In this document: positions 16,882 through 25,602 of the stretch, in pieces
Layout: each line of letters starts with the position of its first letter
Numbering within the stretch: the stretch's first letter is position 1
Source: Lientehia sp934351765
Lineage (GTDB): Bacteria > Bacillota > Clostridia > Lachnospirales > Lachnospiraceae
Direction: 5' to 3'
Assembly (NCBI RefSeq): GCF_052118925.1
Contig: NZ_JBQKGG010000019.1
Span: 1 to 38,206, forward strand
Length of the DNA stretch: 38,206 bases
Made by a program: the position numbers and the translations under genes
The notes under the pieces: generated by a model
Told to the model about the DNA's origin: nothing
The model's input: only the letters and a program-made list of their open reading frames with translations
Databases searched by the model: none

Positions 16882-17064
16882 TCCCGTGTTATATTTATAT
16901 ATAGGTCACGGGCGGGAATGCCCGGTATTCCCGTAACCTAGGTAACGGGCAGGAATGTAAAAATCTTGCCCGATTCCCGTGACTAAGGTTCCGGGCATTG
17001 ATTCCCGATTCCCGCGACCTAGGTCACGGGAAAACATTCCCGGTTCCCGCAACCTAGGTGACGG
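16882..17064 (-). repeat. Array of GC-rich dyads; candidate replication origin
   Basis: Five related imperfect palindromes of the form CCCG-N2-ACCTAGGT-N-ACGGG, centred near 16,897, 16,940, 16,986, 17,021 and 17,056, spaced about 35-46 bp. Three keep the CCTAGG core; the first has an AT-rich spacer (TTATATTTATATATA) instead. Several are preceded by GATTCCCG or followed by GGGAATG. The last dyad contains the TAG stop of the primase-helicase gene. Iteron-like dyads beside a replication helicase suggest a phage origin or initiator-binding region. Between 16,768 and 17,053 I see no gene. Confidence 0.6.
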
Positions 17065-19318
17065 GCAACAGGCAGTGAGTAGTTTTATCAACCACATACC
17101 CCAGATCTTTAAGTGAATTCCGGATCGTTTTTTCCTCCGGGAACCGCTCTCCGGTCGCCTCTGCGTCCGATTTAAGGACCTCATATAACTCCTTCACTGT
17201 CGGGTATCGGTCCTCATTTTCAAACCGGAAATTCTCGATCGCCATCTGATATTTCACCCTCTTGGCCTTGCGTGCCTGCTCACTCTGCTTCTTCCTGGAC
17301 TCTCTGCCACGCTGCCACATCGGCTTCTCCACCTCCGGCTCAACGTCGCCCAGTGCCCCGCTCTGATCGATCCGGTGAACGGGGAAATCGAACCATAGGT
17401 TGACCGGCTGAAACTTTGGAAACTCCCGGAGCGTCCCTTCGATCCGCCACGCTGTCCGTGCCTGCACCATGACTTTTGCCGCCTCAATCTGGCGCTCCAG
17501 CGTCTGCATCTGCCACTTATCCAGCGTCTTTTTGCAGTACTCCATCATCTGGGTGCTGCTTAACAGATCGTCCTGGGATAAGTCGTCTTGCCACTTAAAA
17601 TGGGCGTCCAGGTACTGCTTACACGCCTCACAGACCGCCTTATTCGTCTCCTGTTTTATCAGTGCTTCGGTGGTATCCAGCTCGATCAGGTCTAACAGTG
17701 CGTCCGGGTCACGGGCAAATACGCCGGATCCGCTGGCACGGTCCATGGACTTCTTCCCGCCCTGGCTGCCTTTGCTGTGGTGGTGGCAGTAGATCACCGC
17801 ACAGCCTAGCTCCGTGCAGACCTTGTCGAACTGGTTGCAGAAGTTTGCCATCTGATCGGCGCTATTTTCGTCTCCGGTAATGACTTTGTAAATCGGATCA
17901 ATGATAATGGCCACGTAGTCCTTTTTTGCGGCTCTGCGGATCAACTTCGGCGCCAGCTTATCCATCGGCACCGATTTTCCTCGCAGGTTCCAGATATCGA
18001 TGTTTTTCAAGCTCTTAGGCGGAAGTTTCAATGCTTCATAAACGTCCTTAAACCGGTGCAGGCAGCTTGCCCGGTCAAGCTCCAGGTTAACATACATCAC
18101 CCTGCCCTGCGCACAGTGCCACTGGAGCCATTTCTTACCCTCAGCGATGGCAATGCACAGCTCGATCTGCAGAAACGATTTTCCGGCCTTAGACGGCCCG
18201 GCGATCAGCATCTTATGGCCCTTCCTCAGCACCCCATCGATCAGGCAGGGCGACAGCTCCGGCAGATGGTCCCAGACGCTGTCCAGGCCTTCCGGTTCCG
18301 GCAGGTCGTCATTGACGCCCTCAATCCATTCATACCACTCATTCCAGGACTGCTTTCCGATGTTGGTATCCACCAGGAACTGCTTCTTTCCTCCTCGTGT
18401 GACGCCGGGCATTCTGGACAGCCTGGACGGGTTCTTGTTCTGCGTGTCAACCTCTAAGCCGTTCTTCTGGCAGACCTCATACAGATAGTCCACACGCTTA
18501 CGGTATTCCGTGCTGTCCGCTGCATCCACCCGCACAATGGCATGCAGGCTCTTCTTCCCAGAGAATACCAGGCAGGCAATGGGAAGCTCCAGCTCCCGCA
18601 GGATCGCGTTCTGTTTCCCGATTTCCATGTGGTCGGATTCCACCAGCGCATACCGGTATTCCGTCACATTGACATTCTTACAGCCGTTCCCGTCTAACGG
18701 GTTGAAGCGGATCCATGCACCTGCCTCCGGATTATAGTCGCCCAGGACGGCGCCGATGTCACCTTTGCACTGGTTTAACTGCTCGATCAGCTGGCCGGCT
18801 GTCCGGTCATAGTTTCCCCGCTGCGGAAGCCAGCGCGTCCCTTTTTCATCGGTGCGCTCCCAGCTTTCCGTCACATAACCGACATTCTCCCCGGCCTCAA
18901 ACAGCGTCTCCAGATAGGTTATCAACTGTTTCTCCGGCTCCCACTTCTCCGGCTCCTGGATCTCCTGCTCCTCGATCCATTCCCGGTTTACAACTACGCG
19001 GTCGCTGTCCGTCTGGATGCTGTCGTTCCAGTCAAGCTCATGCCCCCTGTCCGGCATCCATCCCTGATCCAGAGCCATCTGCACGATCGTTCCGCCGGTC
19101 ACCGGGGCAGAGGAGCCAGAAAAGCTCCTCCATTTCTTCTCGTACTCCCCGGTGTGGTAGCGCCCGAAGTCGCGCCTGCTCCAGTCCTCCCAGACAGATA
19201 CCGGATATCCCTCCAGCTTTAACGCCATCCCGACATTGACCCAGCCCTGGTAATCCAGGACGGACGGGTCGATATGGGTCAAGACCTCTGCCAGGTTTGT
19301 TTTCTGTTCCATGTTCAT
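17054..19318 (-). CDS. Phage primase / RepA-like replicative helicase
   Basis: A 754-residue fusion. The N terminus (1-95, DPSVLDYQGWVNVGMALKLE and the W-rich region) resembles a primase C-terminal (PriCT) module. Residues 215-320 (YRYALVESDHMEIGKQNAIL, SGKKSLHAIVRVDA, PSRLSRMPGVTRG) resemble an archaeo-eukaryotic-type primase core. Residues 365-560 form a RepA-like hexameric helicase: Walker A GPSKAGKS at 374-381, Walker B YVAIIIDPIY, and CAVIYCHHHSKGS. It probably opens and primes phage DNA. The final codons overlap the last dyad of the array downstream. It overlaps the SF2 helicase gene by 4 bp. Confidence 0.87.
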   Translation of the reverse strand: MNMEQKTNLAEVLTHIDPSVLDYQGWVNVGMALKLEGYPVSVWEDWSRRDFGRYHTGEYEKKWRSFSGSSAPVTGGTIVQMALDQGWMPDRGHELDWNDSIQTDSDRVVVNREWIEEQEIQEPEKWEPEKQLITYLETLFEAGENVGYVTESWERTDEKGTRWLPQRGNYDRTAGQLIEQLNQCKGDIGAVLGDYNPEAGAWIRFNPLDGNGCKNVNVTEYRYALVESDHMEIGKQNAILRELELPIACLVFSGKKSLHAIVRVDAADSTEYRKRVDYLYEVCQKNGLEVDTQNKNPSRLSRMPGVTRGGKKQFLVDTNIGKQSWNEWYEWIEGVNDDLPEPEGLDSVWDHLPELSPCLIDGVLRKGHKMLIAGPSKAGKSFLQIELCIAIAEGKKWLQWHCAQGRVMYVNLELDRASCLHRFKDVYEALKLPPKSLKNIDIWNLRGKSVPMDKLAPKLIRRAAKKDYVAIIIDPIYKVITGDENSADQMANFCNQFDKVCTELGCAVIYCHHHSKGSQGGKKSMDRASGSGVFARDPDALLDLIELDTTEALIKQETNKAVCEACKQYLDAHFKWQDDLSQDDLLSSTQMMEYCKKTLDKWQMQTLERQIEAAKVMVQARTAWRIEGTLREFPKFQPVNLWFDFPVHRIDQSGALGDVEPEVEKPMWQRGRESRKKQSEQARKAKRVKYQMAIENFRFENEDRYPTVKELYEVLKSDAEATGERFPEEKTIRNSLKDLGYVVDKTTHCLLPVT

Positions 19319-20904
19319 GCTCCTTTATATTCCTGCGGGACGACGCCTTTCGGGATCTTCCAGCCGTTTGCTGCAATCCGGTCGATCATGTTCTTGGCTG
19401 TCTCAAACGGCCAGGTACCGACATGCTGGAACCCGCGGCTTTCTAAAAAACGGATCTGTTTCGGAGTGGTAAGCCCTTCATTTCTGCGTCTGTCCAGCCG
19501 GTCCAGGATCTTCGCCGCCTTTCCGGCGTTATCAATCTGATCCGGCAGGATCCCCATCTTCTCCAGTGCTTTCTTCTGGTTTTCCGATGGCGGCGCCATT
19601 TCCCAGCCAAACGACGGGACATATCCAGACAGATCTTCCGCCTGAATGCTCATCTCAAACTGCAGGGGATCCACCAGCTTTTTCTTCCGCCGCTTCATCT
19701 CTGCCAGCTGTTTTGCCAGGGCTTCTTCCCTCTGCGCCACCACATCTTCCGAGGCCGTCTTTTCTGCCTCTTCGATGTCCACCGCCAGGCCGGCTTCTTT
19801 CTCCAGATTCTCTGTCATCTTCTGCGCTACTTCCTCGTTTTCGCAGATCAGGCTTGCCGGATGGCAAAGCTCATGGCGCTCCGTGTGCCACAAAAAGTCC
19901 AGCAATAGCAGGTGATCCTTCCCGGTCTCCGGCGACAGCCTGGTACCGCGTCCCACCATCTGGCAGTACAGACTGCGCACCTTTGTTGGCCGCAGCACTA
20001 CGATACAGTCCACTGATGGGCAGTCCCAGCCTTCCGTCAGAAGCATGGAGTTGCAGAGCACGTTATAGGTTCCGGCTTCAAAGTCTTTCAGGATCTCTGC
20101 CCTGTCCGTGCTTTCACCGTTGACTTCGGCGGCCTTAAATCCGTGGCTGTTTAACAGATCCCGGAACTTCTGGCTGGTTTTGACCAGCGGCAGAAACACA
20201 ACTGTTTTCTTCCCCTGGCAGTACTTCTGCATTTCAACCGCAATGCCCTCCAGATACGGATCCAGTGCGGTTCCGATGTCGCCGGCCTTAAAGTCCCCGG
20301 CCTGCACCGATACGCTGCTCATATCGATCTTCAGCGGGATTGTCAGCGCCTTGATCGGCGACAGATACCCCTCTTTGATTGCCTTTGGAAGCGTGTATTC
20401 ATAAGCCAGTGATTCAAAGTAGGCGCCAAGATTGCGCATGTCTCCGCGGTCCGGTGTTGCAGTTACTCCAAGGACTTTCGCTGCGGGGAAATGGCTTAAG
20501 ACACGCTGATAGCTGTCCGAAACGCAGTGGTGCGCCTCATCGATGATAATGGCACCGAAGTAATCCTCCGGGAAGCTCCCCAGGCGCTTGTCCCGCATCA
20601 GGGTCTGGACAGATCCGACGACCACACGGCTCCAGCTCCCCCTGCAGGAGCTTTCCGCTTTTTCCAGGGCACAGCTGAGCCCGGTTGTTTTCCGGATCTT
20701 ATCCGCCGCCTGATCTAACAGTTCTCCCCGGTGTGCCAGGATCAGGACTCGTTTTCCCTCACCTACGCAGTCTTCCGCTACCTTAGCAAAAACAATGGTC
20801 TTCCCGCACCCGGTAGGCAGAACGAGCAGGGTCTTTAAGATCCCGCTCTCCCACTGATTGAATATCGCGGCTCTTGCAGCCTCCTGGTACGGCCTGAGTT
20901 CCAT
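19315..20904 (-). CDS. SF2 DEAD/DEAH-box helicase
   Basis: A 529-residue helicase. Motif I is LPTGCGKT (29-36), motif II is DEAH at 122-125, and motif III is GVTATPDRGD near 148. The C-terminal RecA domain has STDRAEILKDFEAG, LLTEGWDCPSVD and MVGRGTRL. It is of the type found in replication modules of Firmicutes prophages, where it probably unwinds branched DNA. A C-terminal extension of about 130 residues carries two helical repeats. It overlaps both neighbours by 1-4 bp. Confidence 0.92.
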   Translation of the reverse strand: MELRPYQEAARAAIFNQWESGILKTLLVLPTGCGKTIVFAKVAEDCVGEGKRVLILAHRGELLDQAADKIRKTTGLSCALEKAESSCRGSWSRVVVGSVQTLMRDKRLGSFPEDYFGAIIIDEAHHCVSDSYQRVLSHFPAAKVLGVTATPDRGDMRNLGAYFESLAYEYTLPKAIKEGYLSPIKALTIPLKIDMSSVSVQAGDFKAGDIGTALDPYLEGIAVEMQKYCQGKKTVVFLPLVKTSQKFRDLLNSHGFKAAEVNGESTDRAEILKDFEAGTYNVLCNSMLLTEGWDCPSVDCIVVLRPTKVRSLYCQMVGRGTRLSPETGKDHLLLLDFLWHTERHELCHPASLICENEEVAQKMTENLEKEAGLAVDIEEAEKTASEDVVAQREEALAKQLAEMKRRKKKLVDPLQFEMSIQAEDLSGYVPSFGWEMAPPSENQKKALEKMGILPDQIDNAGKAAKILDRLDRRRNEGLTTPKQIRFLESRGFQHVGTWPFETAKNMIDRIAANGWKIPKGVVPQEYKGA

Positions 20905-21356
20905 CAGAATTTACCCGGCGTAAAGGCCGGCTTCGCTGCGTCTTTCGGATACAGCTTTTCGATCCGGTTGAACATCCTGCTCGGATCCTTAAGACCCGGC
21001 ACCTGGGTAATATGTGCCCGGGCCACCTTCCCCGGCAGGGCACCCCAGTTCATACGAAGTGCTTCCCCTTCTTTTTTGAGCCCTGCTCCGCGGAACAGCT
21101 CCGACAACTTCCATTCCATAACGGTATGTAAAATATAATTCTCCCGGAGGGAAACCTCTTCCCCGTGCTCCCCGTGAGCCATGAAATAGACGATCGCCAT
21201 GTTGCAGGGCGGAAGCTTTCCTTCCCCTTTGGATCTTCCCCGGTCCACCTTCTCGATCGTCACGTTATAATCGCCCTCCGGGAGCAGGACAAACTCCTGC
21301 GCGTCAGCTGTGATCTCATCGTCCCAGTTTAATTCTCTTCCTTCTGTTTCTGCCAT
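20904..21356 (-). CDS. DUF669 phage protein (ssDNA-binding-like)
   Basis: A 150-residue protein with the DUF669 look: an acidic N terminus with LNWDDEI, FVLLPEGDYNVTIEKVDRGR, a central sheet (AIVYFMAHGEHGEEVSLREN) and ELFRGAGLKKEGEALRMNW. DUF669 proteins accompany AAA_24 ATPases in phage recombination modules and are thought to act with single-stranded DNA. The role is inferred from context. It starts 16 bp after the ATPase gene. Confidence 0.85.
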   Translation of the reverse strand: MAETEGRELNWDDEITADAQEFVLLPEGDYNVTIEKVDRGRSKGEGKLPPCNMAIVYFMAHGEHGEEVSLRENYILHTVMEWKLSELFRGAGLKKEGEALRMNWGALPGKVARAHITQVPGLKDPSRMFNRIEKLYPKDAAKPAFTPGKF

Positions 21357-21372
21357 GATCTATGTCCTCCTG

Positions 21373-22542
21373 TTAGTTAAATGGTATGGATTCCTGTTCC
21401 TTCATTTGTTTGATTGCTGCATACACCTGGTCCCAGGATGCCACTAAAAGCCCCTCTACGATTCCCGGGTTTACCGTGTCATAGTCCCGCACCGGCGTTC
21501 CCTGCGGCACATAGCCCTTTGCCTCCACGACGTTCTGGATATCCCACTCATCAACGCCATAGGCCTGCATCAGATCCCGCAGGCTCTTGGGAATGCCCGG
21601 ATCGATATTGCTTGCCACCTCCGGGGTATTAAGCGGCAGGTTCATCTGCTGGCCGTCCGGTGTCGGGTCCGGTGCTTTCGGTTCGGCTGCGGGCGGAGGT
21701 GTGGGCTGTGCCGGTGCAGGTGCTTCCGCAGGCGGTTCCGTAGGCGTCTGAGGCGCTGCAACCACAGACCTCTGCGGTGCCGGTTCTGATACGGTTGCAG
21801 GCCGTTCTGTCCGGTCCTGCTCAATAATGGACGCGATCACACTGTAATCAAACGGTGCCTCATCAGGCAGGCCGTAACGGTTTTTCGCGTCCCAGCAGGC
21901 GTGGTGGGTCGTATACATGACTCGTTCCCCGCCCTGCGCCTTCCGCTTCTGCCCCTTGTCATCTACAGCGACAGAAAAAGTTTTATAATTCGCGAAGAGC
22001 AGCATATCCGCCCACTCTTTAATGAGGGGGGAAGTCTGAGACTGGGTCTTTTTCCCCAGCTTTAACTCCCATCGGTCATAGGCGCCCAGCTCGTCCGGCT
22101 GCTCAAACTTCCGGATCTGCGCATGGGCCGTCAGTACTACGTTGATGCCGGCCTCCACGACTTCAGAAAGCTTATTTAGGAACCGTCCCAGTTCCTCTTT
22201 TACATAGACATAGCCATTTCCATACCCGAAATCTTCAATCCCGCTCTTGCGGTGCTTGCTGCAGATATGGTCAATGCACATGGATTCCGCCCAGTCGATG
22301 GTATCAATGACCAGTGTCTTGCAGACTCCCGGTGTCCGGCGGGTATAGTCCACCTGTTCTAAAAGCATCTGCCAGCTTGTAGCTTTCGGGAAACGTGCCA
22401 CGTCCATAGCGTTCGTGCTACCTTCCGTATCGATAAATACCGGATCCGGAAACCGGCTTGCAAACGTAGACTTTCCGATGCCTTCCGGTCCGTAGATCAC
22501 AATTTTCTTAGCGCACGGGATCCTCCCTCTGATTATCTCCAT
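21373..22542 (-). CDS. AAA_24 phage ATPase (Sak4-like), with proline-rich tail
   Basis: A 389-residue protein. Walker A is GPEGIGKS near the N terminus, then FIDTEGSTNAMDVARFP, Walker B KTLVIDTIDWAES, and INVVLTAHAQIRKFE, typical of phage nucleotide-binding proteins related to Sak4 recombinases. After about residue 255 comes a Pro/Ala-rich linker (PAPAQPTPPPAAEPKAPDP), then a C-terminal domain of about 80 residues. It probably loads on or anneals single-stranded DNA with the DUF669 partner. It overlaps the SMC-like gene by one base. Confidence 0.85.
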   Translation of the reverse strand: MEIIRGRIPCAKKIVIYGPEGIGKSTFASRFPDPVFIDTEGSTNAMDVARFPKATSWQMLLEQVDYTRRTPGVCKTLVIDTIDWAESMCIDHICSKHRKSGIEDFGYGNGYVYVKEELGRFLNKLSEVVEAGINVVLTAHAQIRKFEQPDELGAYDRWELKLGKKTQSQTSPLIKEWADMLLFANYKTFSVAVDDKGQKRKAQGGERVMYTTHHACWDAKNRYGLPDEAPFDYSVIASIIEQDRTERPATVSEPAPQRSVVAAPQTPTEPPAEAPAPAQPTPPPAAEPKAPDPTPDGQQMNLPLNTPEVASNIDPGIPKSLRDLMQAYGVDEWDIQNVVEAKGYVPQGTPVRDYDTVNPGIVEGLLVASWDQVYAAIKQMKEQESIPFN

Positions 22543-23843
22543 TAAAATACTCCTTTCTGCCAGCTCTTCGGCTGCGGAGTGGCCTCCTCTGCAGGCTGAT
22601 CCGCGCCGACCACATAACCGTCCTCAATCAGAATGCTGCATTCTTCTCCGGTACTAACCCTGGTGGCAATTGCCTGAAGCCCCTCAGCCTCCAGCCACGC
22701 CCCGAACTCTTTTAAGTTGTCCAGATCCATCTGTTCCAGCTTGTCCAGCAGCACAAAGCCGCACTCCGGGTTCAGCTTCCGCACGATTGCAGTGGCCACC
22801 TTCAGCCGGTCGGATCCGGACATGTTGTCCCACTGCTGCCCCTTATAGATCAGTTCCCCGTCTTTAACCGACAGCTCCGGAAGCTGCAGCTCTGCGGTGT
22901 TCAGTAATTCCGTTTTTCTGTCCCGGACTTTAGTGATCTCCGCCGTCAGGCTGTTGTACTGCTCCCGGTAGGTTCTGGCATCGTCCTCAGCCTTATCCTT
23001 ATCCAGGTTCGCCCGTACCTTCCGATTCGTCTCCTCAATATTCTGGAGGCTCGCTTCCAGTTCTGCGGTGGATTCGTCACGGAGATCTGCCGCGTCTTTG
23101 CTGGCAGTCATAAGATCCTGCTCCACTTCCCCCAGTTGATCCCGCAGACGTTCCAGTTCCTGTTTCAGGTCTTCAACCTTAGTCTCCAGCATGGCCTTCT
23201 TTGCTTCCAGCTCTGCCTTCTTTTTCCGCTTCCGCTGGTTCTCGCCATTGCGCGCCAGGATCTCCTGTTGCTGTCTTATCAGCTCCGACGGAGATACCAG
23301 TTCCTTCGGCGCTTCCGGATAATACGGCTGTTCTTTTGCATACTTTTCCTTCTGGTCTGCGATCTGGCCGATGGTCCGCCGCTGATCATACAGCTCTTTC
23401 TCCTGTGTTTCCAGCCTCTCCAGATGGTCCCCCACGCCAATGATCTTAAGCAGTGTCTGTGCTTTCTCTCTGCCGCTGTATTCCATAAACTTCGGCAAGT
23501 TCAGCGCCAACTTCTCCACAAAACTGTCTAAGAGCTGCTGCCCTGCCTTCTGTCCGGTCGGATCCGTAACCTTTAAGGTGCTGTTCTTCCCTTTCCGCTC
23601 CACGATTAAGCCATTACTCATGACCACCCGCAGGTTCGGCGGGATCACCGATCCCTCGCGCACAGCTGCGGACGGGCGGAACGCCTCCCCGCCGAGGGCC
23701 CAGGCGATAGAATCCAGCACCGAGGTCTTCCCTTGATTGTTGCGGCCGCCGATGATGGTCAACCCGTTGGCCGTCGGCTCCATCTTGACTGCCTTGATCC
23801 GTTTAACGTTCTCGATCTCCAGCTTGTTAATCTTCATAGACAT
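22542..23843 (-). CDS. SMC/RecF-like AAA ATPase
   Basis: A 433-residue protein. An ABC-type N-terminal Walker A is NNQGKTSV at about 35-42 and a long coiled coil spans about 180-330 (KKAMLETKVEDLKQELERLR). The signature-like MSGSDRLKVATAIVR and Walker B FVLLDKLEQMD follow. Such proteins belong to phage recombination modules and probably act in DNA end processing. The start could be Met1 or Met3. The 64-residue gene upstream overlaps it by 17 bp. Confidence 0.85.
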   Translation of the reverse strand: MSMKINKLEIENVKRIKAVKMEPTANGLTIIGGRNNQGKTSVLDSIAWALGGEAFRPSAAVREGSVIPPNLRVVMSNGLIVERKGKNSTLKVTDPTGQKAGQQLLDSFVEKLALNLPKFMEYSGREKAQTLLKIIGVGDHLERLETQEKELYDQRRTIGQIADQKEKYAKEQPYYPEAPKELVSPSELIRQQQEILARNGENQRKRKKKAELEAKKAMLETKVEDLKQELERLRDQLGEVEQDLMTASKDAADLRDESTAELEASLQNIEETNRKVRANLDKDKAEDDARTYREQYNSLTAEITKVRDRKTELLNTAELQLPELSVKDGELIYKGQQWDNMSGSDRLKVATAIVRKLNPECGFVLLDKLEQMDLDNLKEFGAWLEAEGLQAIATRVSTGEECSILIEDGYVVGADQPAEEATPQPKSWQKGVF

Positions 23844-24021
23844 CTTCGCATCCCTCCTCCAGTGTCATTCCCAGAGCTGCTGCAACATCTTCCTTCCGGA
23901 TCATGCAGACATCTCTATATTTTCTATTCAGATCTTCCTCGAAGATCCTCACCCGGTTCACAATCTCCATGATCTGGTCGTATCTCCCCAGGCTGATTGT
24001 TACAGTTTTGAAAGTCTCCAT
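23827..24021 (-). CDS. Hypothetical phage protein, 64 residues
   Basis: A short helical protein starting METFKTVTISLGRYDQIMEI and containing KEDVAAALGMTLEEG. GGGAG precedes the start. It is not recognised, but it lies between the early genes and the SMC-like ATPase in one string with overlapping ends. Confidence 0.65.
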   Translation of the reverse strand: METFKTVTISLGRYDQIMEIVNRVRIFEEDLNRKYRDVCMIRKEDVAAALGMTLEEGCEDVYED

Positions 24022-24089
24022 TGTTTTTTCTCCCAGATTTGATATACTGATGTTGTATAGTTGCTTTTGCCCCTCTTATGTAGTTGCCG

Positions 24090-24293
24090 CTACTGAGGGG
24101 CATTTTCTTCGCTCTTCGGCATTGTGATCTCCCCGTTGTTGATCACAAAATCAATTCCCAGCACCTCATGATAGATGTACGCCGTCTCCAGCGTCATCAC
24201 CTTGTAAAATTCTTCCTTGATCTCAACCATTCTCTTTCTCCTTTCCGCTCCGCAATACGGACATGTCTCTACCGCTTCCGATTTTTTAGCCAT
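24090..24293 (-). CDS. Small zinc-finger-like phage protein, 67 residues
   Basis: The protein starts MAKKSEAVETCPYCGAERRK; the N-terminal CPYC suggests half of a metal site. The rest (EIKEEFYKVMTLETAYIYHE, VLGIDFVINNGEI) is of the small-early-protein type. ATG at 24293 is chosen because GGAGGAGG lies 7 nt upstream. Its stop sits in an inverted repeat (24,069-24,101) that lacks a T tract on either strand. Confidence 0.65.
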   Translation of the reverse strand: MAKKSEAVETCPYCGAERRKRMVEIKEEFYKVMTLETAYIYHEVLGIDFVINNGEITMPKSEENAPQ

Positions 24294-24376
24294 GCCCTCA
24301 CCTCCTCCTGGATCCACCCACACAGCAGGAACAGGCCGAGCAGACCATAAATAACATAGATCAGATCTAACTTCAT
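24269..24376 (-). CDS. Small single-pass membrane protein, 35 residues
   Basis: The protein starts MKLDLIYVIYGLLGLFLLCG and ends in a basic tail (WLKNRKR). It is one hydrophobic helix with a positively charged C terminus. AGGGAGGA lies 6-7 nt upstream, and the frame overlaps the genes on both sides, as expected in this operon. The function is unknown. Confidence 0.55.
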   Translation of the reverse strand: MKLDLIYVIYGLLGLFLLCGWIQEEVRAWLKNRKR

Positions 24377-24633
24377 CTTTTGTCCTCCCTTCCGAATACT
24401 GCCAGGATCACATCATTGCTTGTCCCCAGCTTCTCAAACAGCCTCCGGAGCTCCGTCAATCGGAACTCTCCGGGGTTGCGGTTACGTGTGTACGCTGTTG
24501 CCTCTGCGATTCCGGCAATCCCGGCGTATTCGATCCGCTTTCTCCCGCGCATTGCCATACCGCGGGAGATCTCTGCCATCAGGACATCGTTGCTATGCTT
24601 GTGTTTGTCCTGGCATAAACTCGTTCTCGGCAT
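24373..24633 (-). CDS. Phage regulatory protein with helix-turn-helix-like fold
   Basis: An 86-residue basic protein. The middle (RGRKRIEYAGIAGIAEATAY, then FRLTELRRLFEKLG) has the spacing of a Cro/XRE-type helix-turn-helix without the classical hallmark residues. AGGAGGTGAG lies just upstream of the start. It overlaps the 35-residue gene by 4 bp. Just upstream lies a 37-bp copy of the end of the Cro-like gene, so this gene may once have followed that gene directly. Confidence 0.6.
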   Translation of the reverse strand: MPRTSLCQDKHKHSNDVLMAEISRGMAMRGRKRIEYAGIAGIAEATAYTRNRNPGEFRLTELRRLFEKLGTSNDVILAVFGREDKR

Positions 24634-24638
24634 CTTGC

Positions 24639-24675
24639 CTCACCTCCTGTCTGCCGTCCTCTGTCTCGAAGAGGT
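24639..24675. repeat. 37-bp direct repeat, left copy, flanking the DUF4145 cargo
   Basis: 35 of 37 bases match 25,603-25,639. Read on the minus strand, the copy encodes the last residues of the Cro-like protein (FETEDGR), but here there is no gene body upstream. It therefore appears to be a duplicated 3' end. Confidence 0.85.
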
Positions 24676-24683
24676 TTGTATGA

Positions 24684-24712
24684 TTGCTTTTTCTTTAAAA
24701 TGCTCCTATACT
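24684..24712 (+). promoter_or_regulatory. Promoter of the DUF4145-like gene
   Basis: TTGCTT and TATACT are separated by 17 bp, about 50 bp upstream of the start codon. It faces against the surrounding early operon, so the cargo gene can be expressed in the lysogen independently of lytic transcription. Confidence 0.6.
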
Positions 24713-24763
24713 ATTTCTTGTAAGTATTTCAAAAAACTTCGTTCACGTGAAAGGAGCGCCCCT

Positions 24764-25450
24764 ATGAAGCAGCCAGTTATTCTTCACAGTCTTGTCACCG
24801 ATCTTCCCGAAACAATTCCAGTTGAGCTTGCATCTATCTGTCCCATTTGTAACCATGCTTTATCCCCAGATGTCTTATATGGTTCCTTGATCGAATATGA
24901 TGATGAAACTCAAAACAAAGTCTACCTTCTCAATTATTGTTCTAATTGCGATTGTGAATTTATATCTCTGCATACATGGAATGGCTTATTGGATGATTCG
25001 TACAAATACTTCCTTTCTTATCCCACTCCAACTGCTTCGCAAAGTTTCTCCGACAATATAGCTGCCTTATCTCCACAGTTTGTAAAAATCTACAACGAAT
25101 CTCTTCAGGCAGAAAATCTCGGAATGGATTCTATCTGTGGAATGGGATACCGCAAGGCTCTGGAATTCTTGGTGAAGGATTATGCTATTTCCAATCATTC
25201 CGATGACAAAGACAAAATTGAACAGCAGCCTCTCGCTCAATGTATCGGAAATTACATAACTGATGAACGCTTAAAAACTCTCGCCAAAGCTTCTGCTTGG
25301 CTTGGAAACGATCAGACTCACTATATCCAAAAGCACTCGTCTCACGGCTTGAATGAACTGAAGCAATCCATCAACGCTTTTGTCACCTTCATTGACGCTG
25401 ATCTTGCTTATCAGGACGCCGTATCGTTTCTTTCCGGTTCGTCCGTCTGA
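24764..25450 (+). CDS. DUF4145-like protein with N-terminal zinc ribbon (cargo gene)
   Basis: A 228-residue protein. It begins MKQPVILHSLVTDLPETIP and has two Cys pairs (CPIC about residue 26, CSNC about residue 60), which look like a zinc ribbon. A C-terminal helical part (GYRKALEFLVKDYAIS and LKTLAKASAWLGNDQTHY) recalls DUF4145. Many DUF4145 proteins occur with restriction or defence genes, but no function can be given here. The start at 24764 has AAAGGAG 8 nt upstream; the open frame further upstream is antisense shadow. The gene is AT-rich and lies antisense within the early operon, flanked by direct repeats, so it is probably a later acquisition. Its 3' end overlaps the convergent 61-residue gene by 40 bp. 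Confidence 0.75.
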   Translation: MKQPVILHSLVTDLPETIPVELASICPICNHALSPDVLYGSLIEYDDETQNKVYLLNYCSNCDCEFISLHTWNGLLDDSYKYFLSYPTPTASQSFSDNIAALSPQFVKIYNESLQAENLGMDSICGMGYRKALEFLVKDYAISNHSDDKDKIEQQPLAQCIGNYITDERLKTLAKASAWLGNDQTHYIQKHSSHGLNELKQSINAFVTFIDADLAYQDAVSFLSGSSV

Positions 25451-25596
25451 TCCGCATACCCCTCTGCCACAAGCCGTCCGTCCTTTGTCCAATACTGGAT
25501 CACTGTGCGCAGAGGGCTTCCCGGACCATTCATTTCTTTGATGATTTTCACCTTGACCAGTGACGCTTCCTTTACATATACAATGCCTTTTTTCAC
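25411..25596 (-). CDS. Hypothetical early protein, 61 residues
   Basis: The protein starts (GTG) MKKGIVYVKEASLVKVKIIK, is beta-rich, and has an acidic C terminus. GGAGGTGAG lies 6 nt upstream. It is not recognised. It follows the Cro-like gene in the leftward early operon and overlaps the convergent DUF4145 gene by 40 bp at the 3' ends. Confidence 0.62.
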   Translation of the reverse strand: MKKGIVYVKEASLVKVKIIKEMNGPGSPLRTVIQYWTKDGRLVAEGYADQTDEPERNDTAS

Positions 25597-25602
25597 CGCC
25601 TT

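Noticed and set aside
16882..17064. CRISPR array
   Set aside because: The repeats are palindromic, diverged, few and unevenly spaced, with no unique spacers of constant length and no cas genes.
16906..17184. Minus-strand open frame of 92 codons across the dyad array
   Set aside because: It overlaps the primase-helicase end in another frame, and its composition simply follows the dyads; no ribosome binding site.
24069..24101. Inverted repeat GCCCCTC / GAGGGGC as a terminator
   Set aside because: No T tract follows on either strand; it is kept only as a note in the neighbouring gene.
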